The notes under the pieces: model-generated
The model's database searches: none
What the model saw: the letters and a program-made list of their open reading frames with translations, nothing else
What the model was told of the DNA's origin: nothing
NCBI GenBank assembly: GCA_019925105.1
Contig: JAHGAU010000015.1
Span: 310,001-374,000 of the forward strand
Direction: 5' to 3'
From: Niebla homalea
Taxonomy: Eukaryota > Ascomycota > Lecanoromycetes > Lecanorales > Ramalinaceae
DNA: 64,000 nt
Translations under genes and position numbers: made by a program
Shown: positions 1-11,825 of the stretch, one piece after another
Position numbering within the stretch: position 1 is the first letter of the stretch
How the letters are laid out: the number at the start of each line of letters is the position of its first letter

Positions 1-665
1 CGTTGAGGATAGCTTGGTGGACTCGACGGATTACGTGGCGTACCCGGCTGGTGAGTATACTCTGTGGGGAGCTCACGAATATTCGGCTTTGATTACGAGG
101 CTGACATGTTTCACAGTGATCAAGAGCTCGTGCGATTGATTACCGAACATCCGTCCGCCTCTATCGTCTTTCTCGGCTTCCGATGAGAGGCCGGTGGCTG
201 AGAATGATACGCAGATTGCTGATATCAGGCCTGCTATCGGAATGGAATTGGTATTGTCAAACCCGTGGATATCGTTTAAAGTCTGCGAGTGAAAGCGATC
301 ATCACGTACATCAAGCATTCTCTGGATTGTGAGTAGGAGGTTTCCTGGTGTATGGAAATGTATGAACGTCAAACATCAATCTATGAAAATTTGCAAAATA
401 CCGGTAGGGACTGTTCCTTGCATCGACAATATTCCCAAGGTTTCAACACAGCTCTCGTATATTTCTTCGACGTTTCAGTATCATTTTCATGTATGACTGA
501 GACATTTCAATATATGTAATGCCACTTCATGACGGAGACATCTCAATATTGACCTTATCTATAACTGATATAATTTCGTCTGCAAATTCAACATTCCACG
601 TACCAGGAACACTTCTTTTTTTAAGCATCTTGTATTAGGCGCTCAATTGAGGTCTTACGCTTGCC
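1..665. other. No supportable gene; window edge
   Basis: A plus-strand frame is open from the window edge to a TGA near position 139 (about 45 codons) and could be the end of a gene lying to the left, but it shows no motif I recognise. A 99-codon minus-strand frame (73-372) also shows no family signature. The rest is fairly AT-rich and is probably the 3' side of the broken HET gene. Confidence 0.3.
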
Positions 666-2296
666 TCATACCTTTGCACGATCGAAGGTCGTAACGTTGA
701 CGTCAATTACCATACGCCAATCATCCCTGTATCCGTGAAGGCTGCTGACGCACTCCTGCCTCGTTCTCAGCCATAGGAATGTGCCGTCTGTTCTTGGGAT
801 GGTAGCATTGCCATTGTCTCCAAGGTACGCTGGCTTTGACAGATGTAGAAAACGGCTTCGGACGTCTCTACAATAGACCTTGTTTTCGAGCGAGTTGTGA
901 GAGTCTACAGCCTCGATCACGAGCTCTTCCCCTGCACCTGCACTGTAGACAAGAATGTCCCTCCAATTTGCTAAATATGGCCAACATAGCACAGCTTCAA
1001 GGCCGTGAGGGCTTTGAATGCTAATAATTATGTTCTCAGGATTAGTATGTCCATTCGAACCGCCAGGCACAAATGTGGATGGTTCTGTTGTAGCTGCGAA
1101 GCTGCTATTTGATTGAATGTCCTGAATCCAAATTTCGTTCTCAAGGGTTAACGGCATAAGCCGAACCGCTGTTCGCTGCCAATGGTTGGCTTTGTTCATT
1201 CGAATCTCATGTCTGGAATAGTTTGAATTTTCGGGTACAAATAGATGCAGGTCCCTTAAGTCTGTCCAGTCGTGGCTGCCAGGAAAATTGTGGATCTCAC
1301 TTGGGTTGACCCTCAAGGCCGTTCGGCTGTTGACGTAGGTCGTCAGTTCCAGGACGACCGGAGAACCTCTCTCTGCGGACCTTGCGCAATTGAGAGGACA
1401 ACATATCACTTCTTTAGCTTGTTCATCTTGGTTGCTACCTCTGAGATTGATGGATAAGCCTTTGTTACTCATGTAGTACGGGGATCGTTGAAGTGACGGG
1501 TAACCGATCCGCTCAATGTCTCCAGAATCCTCAAATGCAGCAGGGTGCCGAGCTAATAATCCGCTAGGCCAAACTTGTGGATCTCTCCAGGCAAAGATGG
1601 ATTCATCATCGGACGAAGCAATGATCTCTAGCTGCAATCTACGAAATGCATTGGCTCCTTCGCCATAGATCAGAGGCATATGAATCCGAAAAGGCCGAGG
1701 AGGCTGTACGCCAGATCCTCTTCCCTGCTAGTCTCACGGCATGAGGCCCAGGACATTCTCGAAGCAATGCTGGCAGACAGTGGTTTCTTAAGATGCGCTT
1801 TGCTGATCCTGCAGATCTGGCTTAATCTGTCCTCGAGGAACGCTTTGCTGCCAATTTCCACCCACTGTTCATCAAAGAATACGACGTTACTGGGTGCCAA
1901 AAGCTCTTGTAGTGTCCAGCCTCTCCTAAACCATCGACTCTTGTCAAGGGTAATGGAGTCGCGATGTTTGAGTGAAAAGTCCGAAAGGTAAACATAGCAT
2001 ATGGCCGAATCCCTGTACCACCTGAACATTGAGTTGATCGATTCATTCAGCTCAGAACTGCTTGATTTATCGATGCAGCACGTATCGATCCAAACGTATT
2101 CCCAGCCCTCGGAGGCAGCTAGCTCACAGCATCACGTCACCTTGGTAAATCCCGACGGTCTAGCGCTTTTCTCCTTCTGGAAGTCTGAGAAGAGAAATTC
2201 GTCATGGCCCCAGGTATGGGAAAGAATAGCGTATTTCGGTATCCTACTACCGCTGAATTCGCAAAGCTCAACGGTGGAAGTATGAAGTAGCCGCAT
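666..2296 (-). pseudogene. Broken HET-domain (HET-E/HET-D type) gene
   Basis: The reading starts at ATG 2296 with MRLLHTSTVEL and continues through YAILSHTWG, then CCELAASEGWEYVWIDTCC, MFRWYRDSAICYVYLS and RGWTLQELLAP. These are the successive blocks of a HET domain (heterokaryon incompatibility, NLR-like fungal self/non-self signalling). Two lesions interrupt it: an in-frame TGA at 2132-2134 (codon 55), just before the CCELAASEG block, and a one-base frame loss near 1680-1688, where SLLGLFG must change frame to continue as MPLIYGEGANAF. After that a 337-codon frame runs to the stop at 666 without NACHT or WD repeats, so this is the short form of the family. No GT..AG intron of plausible size removes either lesion. 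It is probably an inactivated allele or decayed paralogue; an assembly error could explain the frameshift but is less likely to explain both. Confidence 0.8.
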
Positions 2297-4215
2297 TCCT
2301 TTCGCAGTTCACGTTGTCTCAGCAGGCTTGAAAGAGAGGTTGAAAGGTTTATTCCGGACACATCGTTCCGTCTTATGATCTCAGTGGGGTGCTAAAGCTG
2401 CTGCATCCTTTCCAGGAGATAGGTATGTAGGTAGATTCTGACGTCCGCCTCATTGCGTGCAATCATTAGCAAACGCCTCAAGCTCAACTCATATGCTTAC
2501 GCTCCCCAGAAGAAGGCACTTCCACATATTTAGAGAGGAAGCCGTCCAGAGACACCAAACCTGCACAATGGACACTTCTAACGTTCGACACTCTGTGCCC
2601 ATACGACGCGATATGGCGGATTGGTGGAAGCTTCGGACTGAACCGAAGCAATGGAAATATTTGCACAATACTCTCATCCAATGTCTGTATGAGCCTAGAC
2701 CCAGCGTCCACTAGCGCCCGTTTCAGCCCTATCGATCCAACGTCAAGAGCTCTCACAGGACACGAATTATAACGACAGGATCTCATCAGCTCAGGTCGAC
2801 TTCAGCCATTGGTCTACGTCGGTCTTAATGCCGGGCACTCCTACGACATATGCTCTTGGCTACTTGTTCCATGCGCAAGAAGTCATGCAGATGTGAAACC
2901 CTCGTGCGCTCTTTACACTCTACAATCGAGATTATGCCCATGTTTTTGTCCACGCTATTCATCCTTCCCGTAAACCTACTAGTCACTTTCACATTATGTA
3001 CAGACTCCCTCTGAGTGTCTAGTCTGGAACCAGGCCTTGCTCTTGTCTTTGTTGTCAGACTTTGCTGCTCCTCGCTCAGGACTCTGGCCTACCTCGTCCT
3101 ACTCCGTCTGCAACTCGATTTCAGGCTTGTTAAAGAAAGTTGCACTAATCTCGCTCCAAGGAAGTATTGATCTTCAAGAGTCTCGAGTGGCGTTTGACTG
3201 ATTGACAGTATAGGATTGTGGTGAACAGTATTCTACCGGAGGATACACAAGTACGAGTTCGCTTCGGCAAAGAGTAGAGCCCGGCAGAGATATCCTGATA
3301 AGCTAAGCTTACGCTTCCACAGTACTCTACCACGCGACTTCCTCCATCACTCCATCAGCTGTTTGCTTCTTACGCTCGAGGCTCTATGAAGGGTTGTACA
3401 GGATCTGATGGTAACGATGCTTTCTTTCGAGCCAATGTTCCGGGTTGCGTCACTTTCTGGCGATACTGCTAGCGAATCTGGCCAATTATGGCAGTATCAT
3501 TCGGCCTAGGTTTCTGCTTTGGTACTATCTGTGCGCACGGTGCCATTCGCTTTCACTTTCTGGTTATTCCCTTGGTTTTGATGGCGGTGGTCTAGCAAAT
3601 CTCAATACATTGTTTCCAATATATTAAGCCTCATACAAATTATAGCATGCGGTTTCCGATTCGCCGAGCAATCAACAGATCGAGAATATTTCTACCAATA
3701 CCTTTTGCGATAATACAATTAGTCTGAGACAATAATTGGGTGAGAGTCCGGGCTTTCTAACTGCACCTCAAAGTCAGCGCAAGTAGTGAGAAGGTAATGA
3801 AACCTTATAGCAACAGACCATGCGAGTTCCTAACTCTTAGTCCAATAAGGAGTCTGAAGAGAGGTCGTGGCCTTCGCTAGATCTACTTTTAAGCCATGGC
3901 TTATACGAAGATCGTTGATGTCAAGAAAGCCCATCTAGTTCCTTCGGCAGTGCGTAGGCTATGCAATGATGGTAAGGGAGGATCTCATCAGGTCAATACA
4001 ATATTGTAGAGACAAACCCTGAGACAAACCCTGAGCCAGGTCGGTTTCTGCCTTGGTGGCGTATGCAGCGTGCAATTCAGCCCCACTCACCGCCACGACA
4101 ATGTACCTAGGTACATTCAGCCTTGGGGTCAACCCCACTCTCATTGCTTTTGTGTTGAGATTCCGACCTGGAAGATGTACGAACCTTGATCGTCGAGGTC
4201 ATTCAACACACCAAG
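2297..4215. other. Intergenic, no gene seen
   Basis: About 1.9 kb with only short frames and no recognisable protein motif. A 12-bp unit, gagacaaaccct, occurs twice in tandem at about 4009-4032. The right end must contain the promoter of the plus-strand gene starting at 4216. Confidence 0.5.
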
Positions 4216-5537
4216 ATGGCTGAACTCTCTGTCGGTGCAAGCGTCGTCGGCATCCTCTCAGCAGCAGCCCACGTCTCCAAAAAGCTCTTCGACTTCGTCC
4301 AGAACACGAGGGAGGCGCCAAAACAGGCTCACGAGACCCTCCGTGAGGTCAATGACCTCCGCATGATCCTGGCACAGTGTCAAACGCTTCTCTCTCGTAA
4401 CGAGCAGTCACAAGTGCCTGGTGCTTCACAAATCCTGGTGGATGATGTCGCTACCGTGATTACGGGGTGCGTGTTGAGCTTCTCACAACTAGATAGACTC
4501 ATGGCCGAGGTCGAGACGGACGATCAAATGAACGTCATTGATAGGATGAAATGGGCGTGGAGGGAGAAAAAGCTGGTCAAGATCACCAGCAGACTGATAA
4601 GTCAGAAACAGTCACTGGGCTTGATGGTCACAATCTTAGGCTGGTGCGTGCAGGTCTCATGTCAATGCGACTATCATCGCGTTGTGCAGCTGCTGACTAC
4701 TCTGCTTTTAGTACCTATCAGGCTGATATGATCCAGCCAGTTAGCGAGCTGAAGTCCATGATACAAACCATGTTGGCTAATCAGAACGGACTCTCGGAGA
4801 GGATGCGGGTTCCTGAGTCTGGACACACTCAGTGCTCATACGATGTGCCATCAGACCAAGGAAATGACGAGGTGTCTACTATACGGCGCCAAGCGGGTAC
4901 TACGAAGCAAGGAGACCCGAGGAAGCCTGACAGAGGACGTCTTAGCCCGGTTCCGTATCAAGGTACGGCAGAGTCTGCCAATACTGAAGCTGCGTATGTT
5001 GAAGAGCTATATGGATCGAAAGTGTACCGAAGGGCACTTAGCCAAAGCTCAGGCATATCTGTAATGTCTGTCACCACTAAAACAACTGATTGGTCCGCGC
5101 TGTCCGGGTGTAGCCTTGCAGACGTCTCAACGATCTCCAACGTAAGGCTGCCTATCCAAACATCAGATTTGAGGAAAATTGGGATCCAGAAGACTGAGGC
5201 CAGTACGGACGAGACGAGGATCAAAACAGAAAGGACACATATACTCGCAAATCTATCTCAACAGCAAAAGAAAACCATGCTGAATCGCCTGAGCGATATC
5301 ATAAATCGTGATAGCGACATCTTCCACCACCACGGTGACAATCGCTACTCCTGGAAAGCTCAGTTATTAACCCAGCTGGGAGCTTTTCCAGAGTTATGGT
5401 GGCAGACGACCCGGGAACTGATCCTTCCCGAATCTCTAAAGAAGACCGTAGAGGAATGCGTGGTAAAGCTGATCACACTGATAGATGAAGTGGGAAAGAC
5501 ACCGGGGCTGGCCGAAAGCTTATCGCGTCCGCGCTGA
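4216..5537 (+). CDS. Fungal STAND-type N-terminal domain protein, function unknown
   Basis: Two exons, 4216-4643 and 4712-5537, encode 417 residues. The intron (68 nt) starts GTGCGT, ends TTTTAG and has a TGCTGAC branch site. ATG 4216 (MAELSVGASVVGILSAAA) is preferred over the in-frame ATG at 4186 because fungal N-terminal domains of this kind begin exactly there. Residues 1-160 match the helical domain found at the front of many fungal ankyrin, NACHT and zinc-finger proteins: a hydrophobic first helix, then KKLFDFVQNTREAPKQ and long amphipathic helices. Splicing restores the helix across the junction (LMVTILG then CTYQADMIQP). Residues about 200-417 are hydrophilic and unrecognised; no nucleotide-binding or repeat domain follows, so this is a short form. 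A role in self/non-self signalling is suggested only by the domain and the neighbouring HET genes. Confidence 0.75.
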
Positions 5538-6408
5538 AGTTGAGGTGTATACCAATTAGTAATGGGTATCTCCCATACAAGTACTGCCTTGGTCATTTTA
5601 TGGGACATCGAGACTCTAGGAGCCAACAAGTTGTTAAACCCGCAAGAAGAACAGTCCATAATGCGCTCTACCACTCCTCCCTACAGGGGCCGCCCACGGC
5701 GACAAAAAAGACGACCCAATTCTCACCGCCAAAATCACGCGCACCAGGAATGGCCGCACCCAGGTCCACCACAAAGGACACCATGATGGCCAAATGGCGG
5801 AACGACGGCACCTACATCGTCATCGGGTGGGCATCAACACTAGCATCTTCCTCCCCAGCAACGAGAATATCCTTGACAGCGAGCCTGTGGCTTGCAAACT
5901 GATAGGCACAAAATGGTGCAAGGACGACTCTACAAGGAAGCTTACTCCCGCTCACAGGGTATCCGTGATGATGGACATGCTCTGAGGAGTAACTCAGCAT
6001 AGTCATGCCGATGGGTAGGGTGTGACGAGTGCATCCTATGCCGACTGAACCGCACTGCATGGTCTTGTGGCTGATGGATTCCGCTTGGAGTGATTTCGAG
6101 GGAGGAACGTGACAGCGAAGCGTTAGCTATGTATGGTGGTACGCCCTACGCCTGCTGATGTATCTATCGGGAGCCTTGGGAAGGTTATATTTGCGATACA
6201 GAGAAGTGCCTGGGGCTGATTTGGGCGATGCGGTCTGCTCCGAAGGCTCGATTCAAGGGTTGCCCTTGGTAAAAGGAACACGCAGATTGGGGGTTGTGCC
6301 ATAGGTGATTCAAGGGACTGCAGTAAAGGGCATCGTTGTTAGATATTGGAAAAGGAACTACTTGCACGGCCTCGTGAGAATCATAGAAATTTATATTGTT
6401 CCTTCTCT
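5538..6408. other. Intergenic, no gene seen
   Basis: Convergent gap between the plus-strand gene ending at 5537 and the minus-strand HET gene ending at 6409. Short overlapping frames are present on both strands, but none carries a recognisable motif. Confidence 0.5.
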
Positions 6409-8502
6409 TCACCTGATCAAGAACTCTTGTGTCGTGACCTTGCCCGTTCTCATGTCCTCCGTAAGATCACCCTCATAATTCATAAGCCCATCCACATAAG
6501 CTTGCCCTTGAAAGTCGAACCCTGGCCCTCCCACTTCTCGCTTAAGAATGAATGGCACGCTGGCACCTGGGAAAAGACACACTGACGAATGCCACAACAA
6601 TCCCATGGGACCAAGGCCGAATCGGCCGCTTTCGGTGACGAAGAATGTACGCCGCCAACAGCAGATAGTAATTGCTTGTTCAAAGGTAAATGAGGCGCCA
6701 GCATTTGCTGTGTTGACATGCTGAGCCTCGATGTCGGGCTCTGAATAAGAAAGCATCGTTTTGATGGTTCTCTTATGAAACTTTTCATTGAAAAGCCACC
6801 GCTGGTATTGCTCCGGCCAGTCGTCAGGGGGTAGATCTCCCTGCCACGCATCTGCGACCAACGTCCTGATAAATTTGACGCGTCTGCTGTCAGCAGCGTT
6901 TGTCCATGGTCCGCCCGCAAGGCTCTCCCAGCTTCGGATGATTGTCGCTGCACTTCCCTCATCCCAAAATGAGTCTTCAGACTCTTTAATAGTATCTACT
7001 TGCCAACCGGTCAGGTACAAATCTTTCCAGCAAGGCTTTCCCTCTCGGCATATCGCAGGTCGATTCCCAGTGGCGCTGTACTGTCTTCCTGTCATTACGC
7101 TGATTGAGGGGAGTAGACCGCCGCTCCAGAACATGTGCAAGGGCAATCTTTCATATGTGTATCTGTCAGAGAAAGGGTCGTTCTCTGTCCATTCCTGCGA
7201 GGTCCAAAGTTCCCAGTCGACTGCCCAGGTACGATTATTGCAGCCGCAATCTTCAGCCAACGCCATGATAGCCAAGGAGCCGCTTTCCAGGATGTGGGAG
7301 CCAGCGAAGTATGCAAACACATCTGATGCCATTCTGCGATAAGGATTTTCAGGAATATTCGCTGGCATGGAGCGAAGTAGCCCAGCAAACCCAAGTAATT
7401 TGTCCCGTGGGTTCGCAGCTACGCGGTTGCGAAAGCGGATAGCCAAATCCAATAAGCCATTTGCAGGATCTTCCTGTGAGTGTTTGAGCTCCGCAATTGT
7501 GTCGACAAAGCCTATTACCTTGGGGTCGAGGTGTTGTTGGTATATTTCGGACAGACGCTTGAAACATTGCGCGAGCGTTTCCCACTCAACCTCATGCTGT
7601 CCTTTTCTGACCTTGACGTCCCGCCCAAGGACAACCTCCTGCACTACCCAGACGCGAGACCACCATCGGCTGCTCACCAATGTCTTCAGAGGTGGCTGCC
7701 AAGCATTGACGTCGGCGCAGAGGGAGCCAATATGGCTTGGATTCGCAGCACCCACTTTGCGAACAAAGTCGATGGCAGATTCCTGTCCGAGATGATCTTT
7801 TCCTAGCCAAACAATCACGCTGTGGGCTTTTCGGTAGATGGACCCCATCAAAGTTACCTGCCGTCCCTTCTCCTCGTAGTTACCTTGGTTTATACAAATA
7901 GCGTCGACCCACAATCGGCGGTCCCGATTGGGAAGTCGAAGTTCTTTCAGGGCATTGAAAACAGTATCAGTCACCAAGAACGAACGTTCGTTCAGCGTAA
8001 TGAGACGACGCAGCATCAAGTGGCCCCCCCATGAGTAGGACAAGGCTTCGTAGGGAGTACTCCCTCCCTCCTCGTTCAAAACAAAGTTGACAAATCTCGC
8101 TTCGATCTTGGCTGACGGAGGGCCACGAGAGAGCTCTAGCAAGCGTATTTGCTCGGCGTCTTGGCATAAATCTTCATATACCCTGGAATTCCACCAGAAA
8201 TAGCTCTTCGGTACCAATTGAAGGAAGATCAGTTCCCACACAGATTTTCGTAGCAACGTCCAGATTCGGCCAACGAAATGGAGCGAATCAAGTATAAGAA
8301 AATATAGGTCTAAACAGGATAGAAACCAGAAGTTCCTTCGATCGAGATAATCTAAAACCCTTTTCAAGGCATTTGAGGCTATATACTTGTTTTCGACCCT
8401 CTCCTCTTTGTTGAAGAAGAGCCACTCATAGATGAACACCAAAAGACACAAGATGGCAATGATTGGCGAGACTGGAATCAGCAAGTACCACGACCAATTC
8501 AT
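6409..8502 (-). CDS. HET-domain protein with N-terminal membrane anchor
   Basis: A single exon of 697 codons. Residues about 5-30 (from WYLLIPVSPIIAILCLL to WLFF) form a strong hydrophobic segment, so the protein is probably membrane anchored. The HET domain spans about residues 140-310, with the signature blocks YEALSYSWG, LWVDAICINQ, YRKAHSVIVWLG and WWSRVWVVQE. This places it in the HET-6/Tol group rather than the HET-E group. The C-terminal end carries the usual tail of the family (GQAYVDGLMNYEG). Such proteins trigger growth arrest or cell death on contact between unlike strains; here that is inferred from the family. Unlike the neighbour at 666-2296, this reading frame is intact. Confidence 0.9.
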   Translation of the reverse strand: MNWSWYLLIPVSPIIAILCLLVFIYEWLFFNKEERVENKYIASNALKRVLDYLDRRNFWFLSCLDLYFLILDSLHFVGRIWTLLRKSVWELIFLQLVPKSYFWWNSRVYEDLCQDAEQIRLLELSRGPPSAKIEARFVNFVLNEEGGSTPYEALSYSWGGHLMLRRLITLNERSFLVTDTVFNALKELRLPNRDRRLWVDAICINQGNYEEKGRQVTLMGSIYRKAHSVIVWLGKDHLGQESAIDFVRKVGAANPSHIGSLCADVNAWQPPLKTLVSSRWWSRVWVVQEVVLGRDVKVRKGQHEVEWETLAQCFKRLSEIYQQHLDPKVIGFVDTIAELKHSQEDPANGLLDLAIRFRNRVAANPRDKLLGFAGLLRSMPANIPENPYRRMASDVFAYFAGSHILESGSLAIMALAEDCGCNNRTWAVDWELWTSQEWTENDPFSDRYTYERLPLHMFWSGGLLPSISVMTGRQYSATGNRPAICREGKPCWKDLYLTGWQVDTIKESEDSFWDEGSAATIIRSWESLAGGPWTNAADSRRVKFIRTLVADAWQGDLPPDDWPEQYQRWLFNEKFHKRTIKTMLSYSEPDIEAQHVNTANAGASFTFEQAITICCWRRTFFVTESGRFGLGPMGLLWHSSVCLFPGASVPFILKREVGGPGFDFQGQAYVDGLMNYEGDLTEDMRTGKVTTQEFLIR

Positions 8503-9305
8503 TTCTGTAGAGCTGCTTGATCTACAGAGCAGACGTCCTTTAATGGCTCAAGCAGCAACAGAGAGTTCCTCGTGCGACACTGAAGTCAGCAAATAAGCTA
8601 GAGTCTTCAGCCTTGCCACACCCACCACATTCACGGTCACAGCCAACCAAGGGTCATCGTGAGATAAAGTCATGCATTACCCGGCTTGATTGTGATCATT
8701 CATTGGCTACCAATTGGTTTTGTGATAGACCTCCCAACGCTAGGTAATGCGATACAGGATGTATAAAATTGCTTTCGGCGAGATGAAACAGGGTAAGCCC
8801 ATTGTGACTAGGTATTCGAAAGGTGTATAACGTTTTTAATGCGATAAAAATAATCCGCCTTGTTGATAACGGGTCGAATAGACCTCCTTAGTATCCAAAC
8901 ACTATGGCGGAGGTCACTCTTGTATGGCAGAGGCACAAATTTTTGCGCTCCTCTTTACTACTCTCCTACAAACTACTTATATTGGATAAGTAAACTCTTC
9001 ATTGGCATAGTTCACACTGGAGTAGATACTGCAAATCTTGGAATCATTGTTGCTACAATTGTTCTTACAAAGGGGCCATTAGAGAATTAGTGCCAAGGAT
9101 TCTCACGCAGCTGGAAATCAAAAACTCACCAACAACTTCTTCAATTCACTTATGCCTAAAATGCAACTGTGCCTGATGGATTCTACACCTAGGGCAAGAT
9201 GAAATCCTGACCCGAGTCCAGCTCGCCTCACAAAAATTTTTCGCCTGTTTCATCCACCCCACATTCCCTACTGCCTAGCACAAGCGACCTCAGCACTCCG
9301 CGACC
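8503..9305. promoter_or_regulatory. Divergent promoter region
   Basis: About 0.8 kb between the minus-strand HET gene and the plus-strand cis-prenyltransferase gene, so it should hold both promoters. It is AT-rich in the middle. Short frames here show no motif. Confidence 0.45.
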
Positions 9306-10466
9306 ATGCCGTCAATGCACCTCTCCCAATTCCGACGGTGGCTCCTCCAATCTCCTCCCGTCGAATGGGGTATCATGCAGCTGCGCGAGATCCTCATCGG
9401 CGCCCTGCGCCAAGGTCCCGTCCCCCAACACATCGCCTTCGTCATGGACGGAAACCGACGATTCGCTCGCCAGCACGGCATCGAGATCGTCGAGGGCCAC
9501 AACCAAGGCTTCGAAGCCCTCGCCAAGATCCTCGAGGTCTGCTACAAATCCGGCGTGAAGGTGGTCACCATCTACGCCTTCTCGATCGAGAATTTCAAGC
9601 GGTCCAAGTACGAGGTCGATGCCCTGATGGACATGGCGAAGGTGAAGCTCGCACAACTGGCCCAGCATGGCGACCTGCTTGAGGAATACGGCGCGCGGAT
9701 ACAGATTCTCGGGCAGAGGGAATTGATCAAGCCGGATGTGCTCGAGGCGATGGATAAGGCGGTGGAGATGACAAAGGGCAACGGGGACGCGATATTGAAT
9801 ATCTGTTGTCCATACACGAGCCATGCGGAAATTACCAGTGCGATCAGGGATACAGTGGTGGAGTGGTCGCAACCGATAGAAGCGGGGAGGGAGAAGGATC
9901 AGAGGCATTTCAGCGAGAGGCACATCGTGCACAACATCCGAGCCAGGCGGCTATCCAGCAACAGCAACGCCAACCACGACAGACTCTCCCCGAATGAAGC
10001 AGCGGCGCTGCGATCGCATTCCCCATCGTCGGGAACCACCTCTGACACGGAAGAGTCGTCGACTGCTACCGATCCACTGACGAACTCATCATCTTCAACA
10101 ACCCTCGACCCTTCCACCACCCTCTCGTCACCACCACTCTCCTCCCCTTCATCGTCGGATCACCTCAGGAAAGAGACGTACCCGGACCCCGAACTCATCA
10201 CCCCCACCACCCTGACAAACCACTTGTACACCGCCTCCCTCCCGCCACTGGACCTCATGATCCGCACCTCAGGCGTCGAACGCCTCTCCGACTTCATGCT
10301 CTGGCAATGCCACGAGGAAACCGAAATCGTATTCCTGAAATGCCTATGGCCGGAATTCGATCTGTGGGGGTTCCTACCGGTGCTGGTGGAGTGGCAGTGG
10401 AAGCAGCGGAGGAAGGCCGGGGCGCTGGAGGGGCCAAGGGGGCAGGGCAAAATGAAGGTACGGTGA
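9306..10466 (+). CDS. RER2: Cis-prenyltransferase (dehydrodolichyl diphosphate synthase)
   Basis: A single exon, 386 residues. The enzyme adds isopentenyl units in cis to farnesyl or geranylgeranyl diphosphate, making the long-chain polyprenyl diphosphate needed for dolichol and protein glycosylation at the ER. The catalytic block HIAFVMDGNRRFA (residues 42-54, Asp48) is present, as are GHNQGFEALAKILE, IYAFSIENFKR and the C-terminal substrate block LMIRTSGVERLSDFMLWQ. The FxxxGxxGxLVE membrane-recruitment loops of bacterial UppS are absent. Residues about 215-295 are a Ser/Thr/Pro-rich insertion between the ICCPYTSHAEI block and the RTSG block. Family assignment is firm; the yeast symbol is by analogy, and SRT1-like activity cannot be excluded. 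Confidence 0.9.
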   Translation: MPSMHLSQFRRWLLQSPPVEWGIMQLREILIGALRQGPVPQHIAFVMDGNRRFARQHGIEIVEGHNQGFEALAKILEVCYKSGVKVVTIYAFSIENFKRSKYEVDALMDMAKVKLAQLAQHGDLLEEYGARIQILGQRELIKPDVLEAMDKAVEMTKGNGDAILNICCPYTSHAEITSAIRDTVVEWSQPIEAGREKDQRHFSERHIVHNIRARRLSSNSNANHDRLSPNEAAALRSHSPSSGTTSDTEESSTATDPLTNSSSSTTLDPSTTLSSPPLSSPSSSDHLRKETYPDPELITPTTLTNHLYTASLPPLDLMIRTSGVERLSDFMLWQCHEETEIVFLKCLWPEFDLWGFLPVLVEWQWKQRRKAGALEGPRGQGKMKVR

Positions 10467-11825
10467 TCAAGAGGATTTGAAGGGGGTTGGTTGTATATGA
10501 CTACGGAGAGAGAGAAGAAATACCAACGCTCATGTACATAGAAGAAGAGACTATGTTCTTCCAAAAACCCTCACATCGAGAACTCAGTAAACCGAGATTC
10601 AGGCCTCGAGATTTCGCATCGGGCTCAGCCGCAAACCCGCAGCTTTCGAAATGTTTTTCGAGGGCAATAGCTGGGAAAGCGTGGAGAACAAGAGCGCCCA
10701 GTGGGGGAAAATCAGGAGGGGTTTTGTACGGCCAGTCAAAGCGTACATCAATCCTTTATATACAGGATGTTGAGCTGTTTACGGTTTCACGTAATGATGG
10801 AACAAGACCTGACCAAGTTATAAATCCTCAGCTCTACATCTAAACCATTCTCGCATACCTCATCTCTTCCCGTAGTAGACGACAAGACGCAACCTGGAAA
10901 AATATCAATGCAAAGAAACTCGGGGACTCAAATTTGTTGGGTCACAATGTGTGCTTAATCCTTGGGTATACACATTTCAGAAGAAGATTGTACATCCATA
11001 TCCAGCCACGCTCCAAATTTTTGATCTCGATGCTATTGACGGTATGATTGCCCTTCATATATATGTTTAAAAAGCAGGGGCAATAGCGATAGCAGTATCG
11101 GATTTCCTGATGTTTATACGTCAAGGTTTAGGGTCGATCAGTGCCTTACTTAACATTACAAGCTCTCCGAGTTGTTAATCTGTGAGGGAATATACAGGTT
11201 CATTGCAACCCGCTGGCTCTATATCCAAACGCGTTCGTCACTTTGAGATCAGATCGTAGATTGACGGGGTCAATGTAATGGATGATCTATCGGCCCTTAC
11301 TTGCCTGCAAGATAAACTTACAAAACATTGACGCTTCGTGGAAAGGTTCTCCATTTCAAATTTGGACTGCCGTGCTCTAACGGCTTATTGCATGAGCCAT
11401 TACTATGGTATAGAGACCAATCGATCCAAGTTCTCTGACGCCTATCCTTCGATGACATATGCGCGGGGCGCGACGATGACTTGGACATTGCCTCGTCATG
11501 AGCTAGGGCCGTTCGACACGTATCTGCGACGCCTCGTCCAACCCAGCCCGGAATCCTGCAGCTCTGCAGAAAATAGCGCGAGCCTTCGACAATGGACGGC
11601 CGGTCGCCTAGGCTCGGAATTTGTATCTACTTAGCGCTCCAACAGTCCATCATGCATATAGAAGGACTCACCCAAGGTTAAATGCAAAGAGGCGGCTGAG
11701 AGAAGAGCAACATTAATGATACTCCATCTTCACGGCCCGCCTCTTCATTCTCCCAGTCCGCTTTGCCTCGTCTTCTCCCCCATCTACATGTACTCCTCCC
11801 TCTTCCTTCAAACCCCACCCCCTTT
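10467..11825. other. Intergenic, no gene seen
   Basis: A 1.36-kb convergent gap between the cis-prenyltransferase gene and the splicing-factor gene. It must contain both 3' ends. I see no protein or RNA gene here; a 98-codon plus-strand frame at 11338-11634 has no family signature. Confidence 0.5.

Noticed and set aside
4009..4032. 12-bp tandem duplication as a functional element
   Set aside because: Only two units, with no matching copy noticed elsewhere in the window; probably a slippage event.
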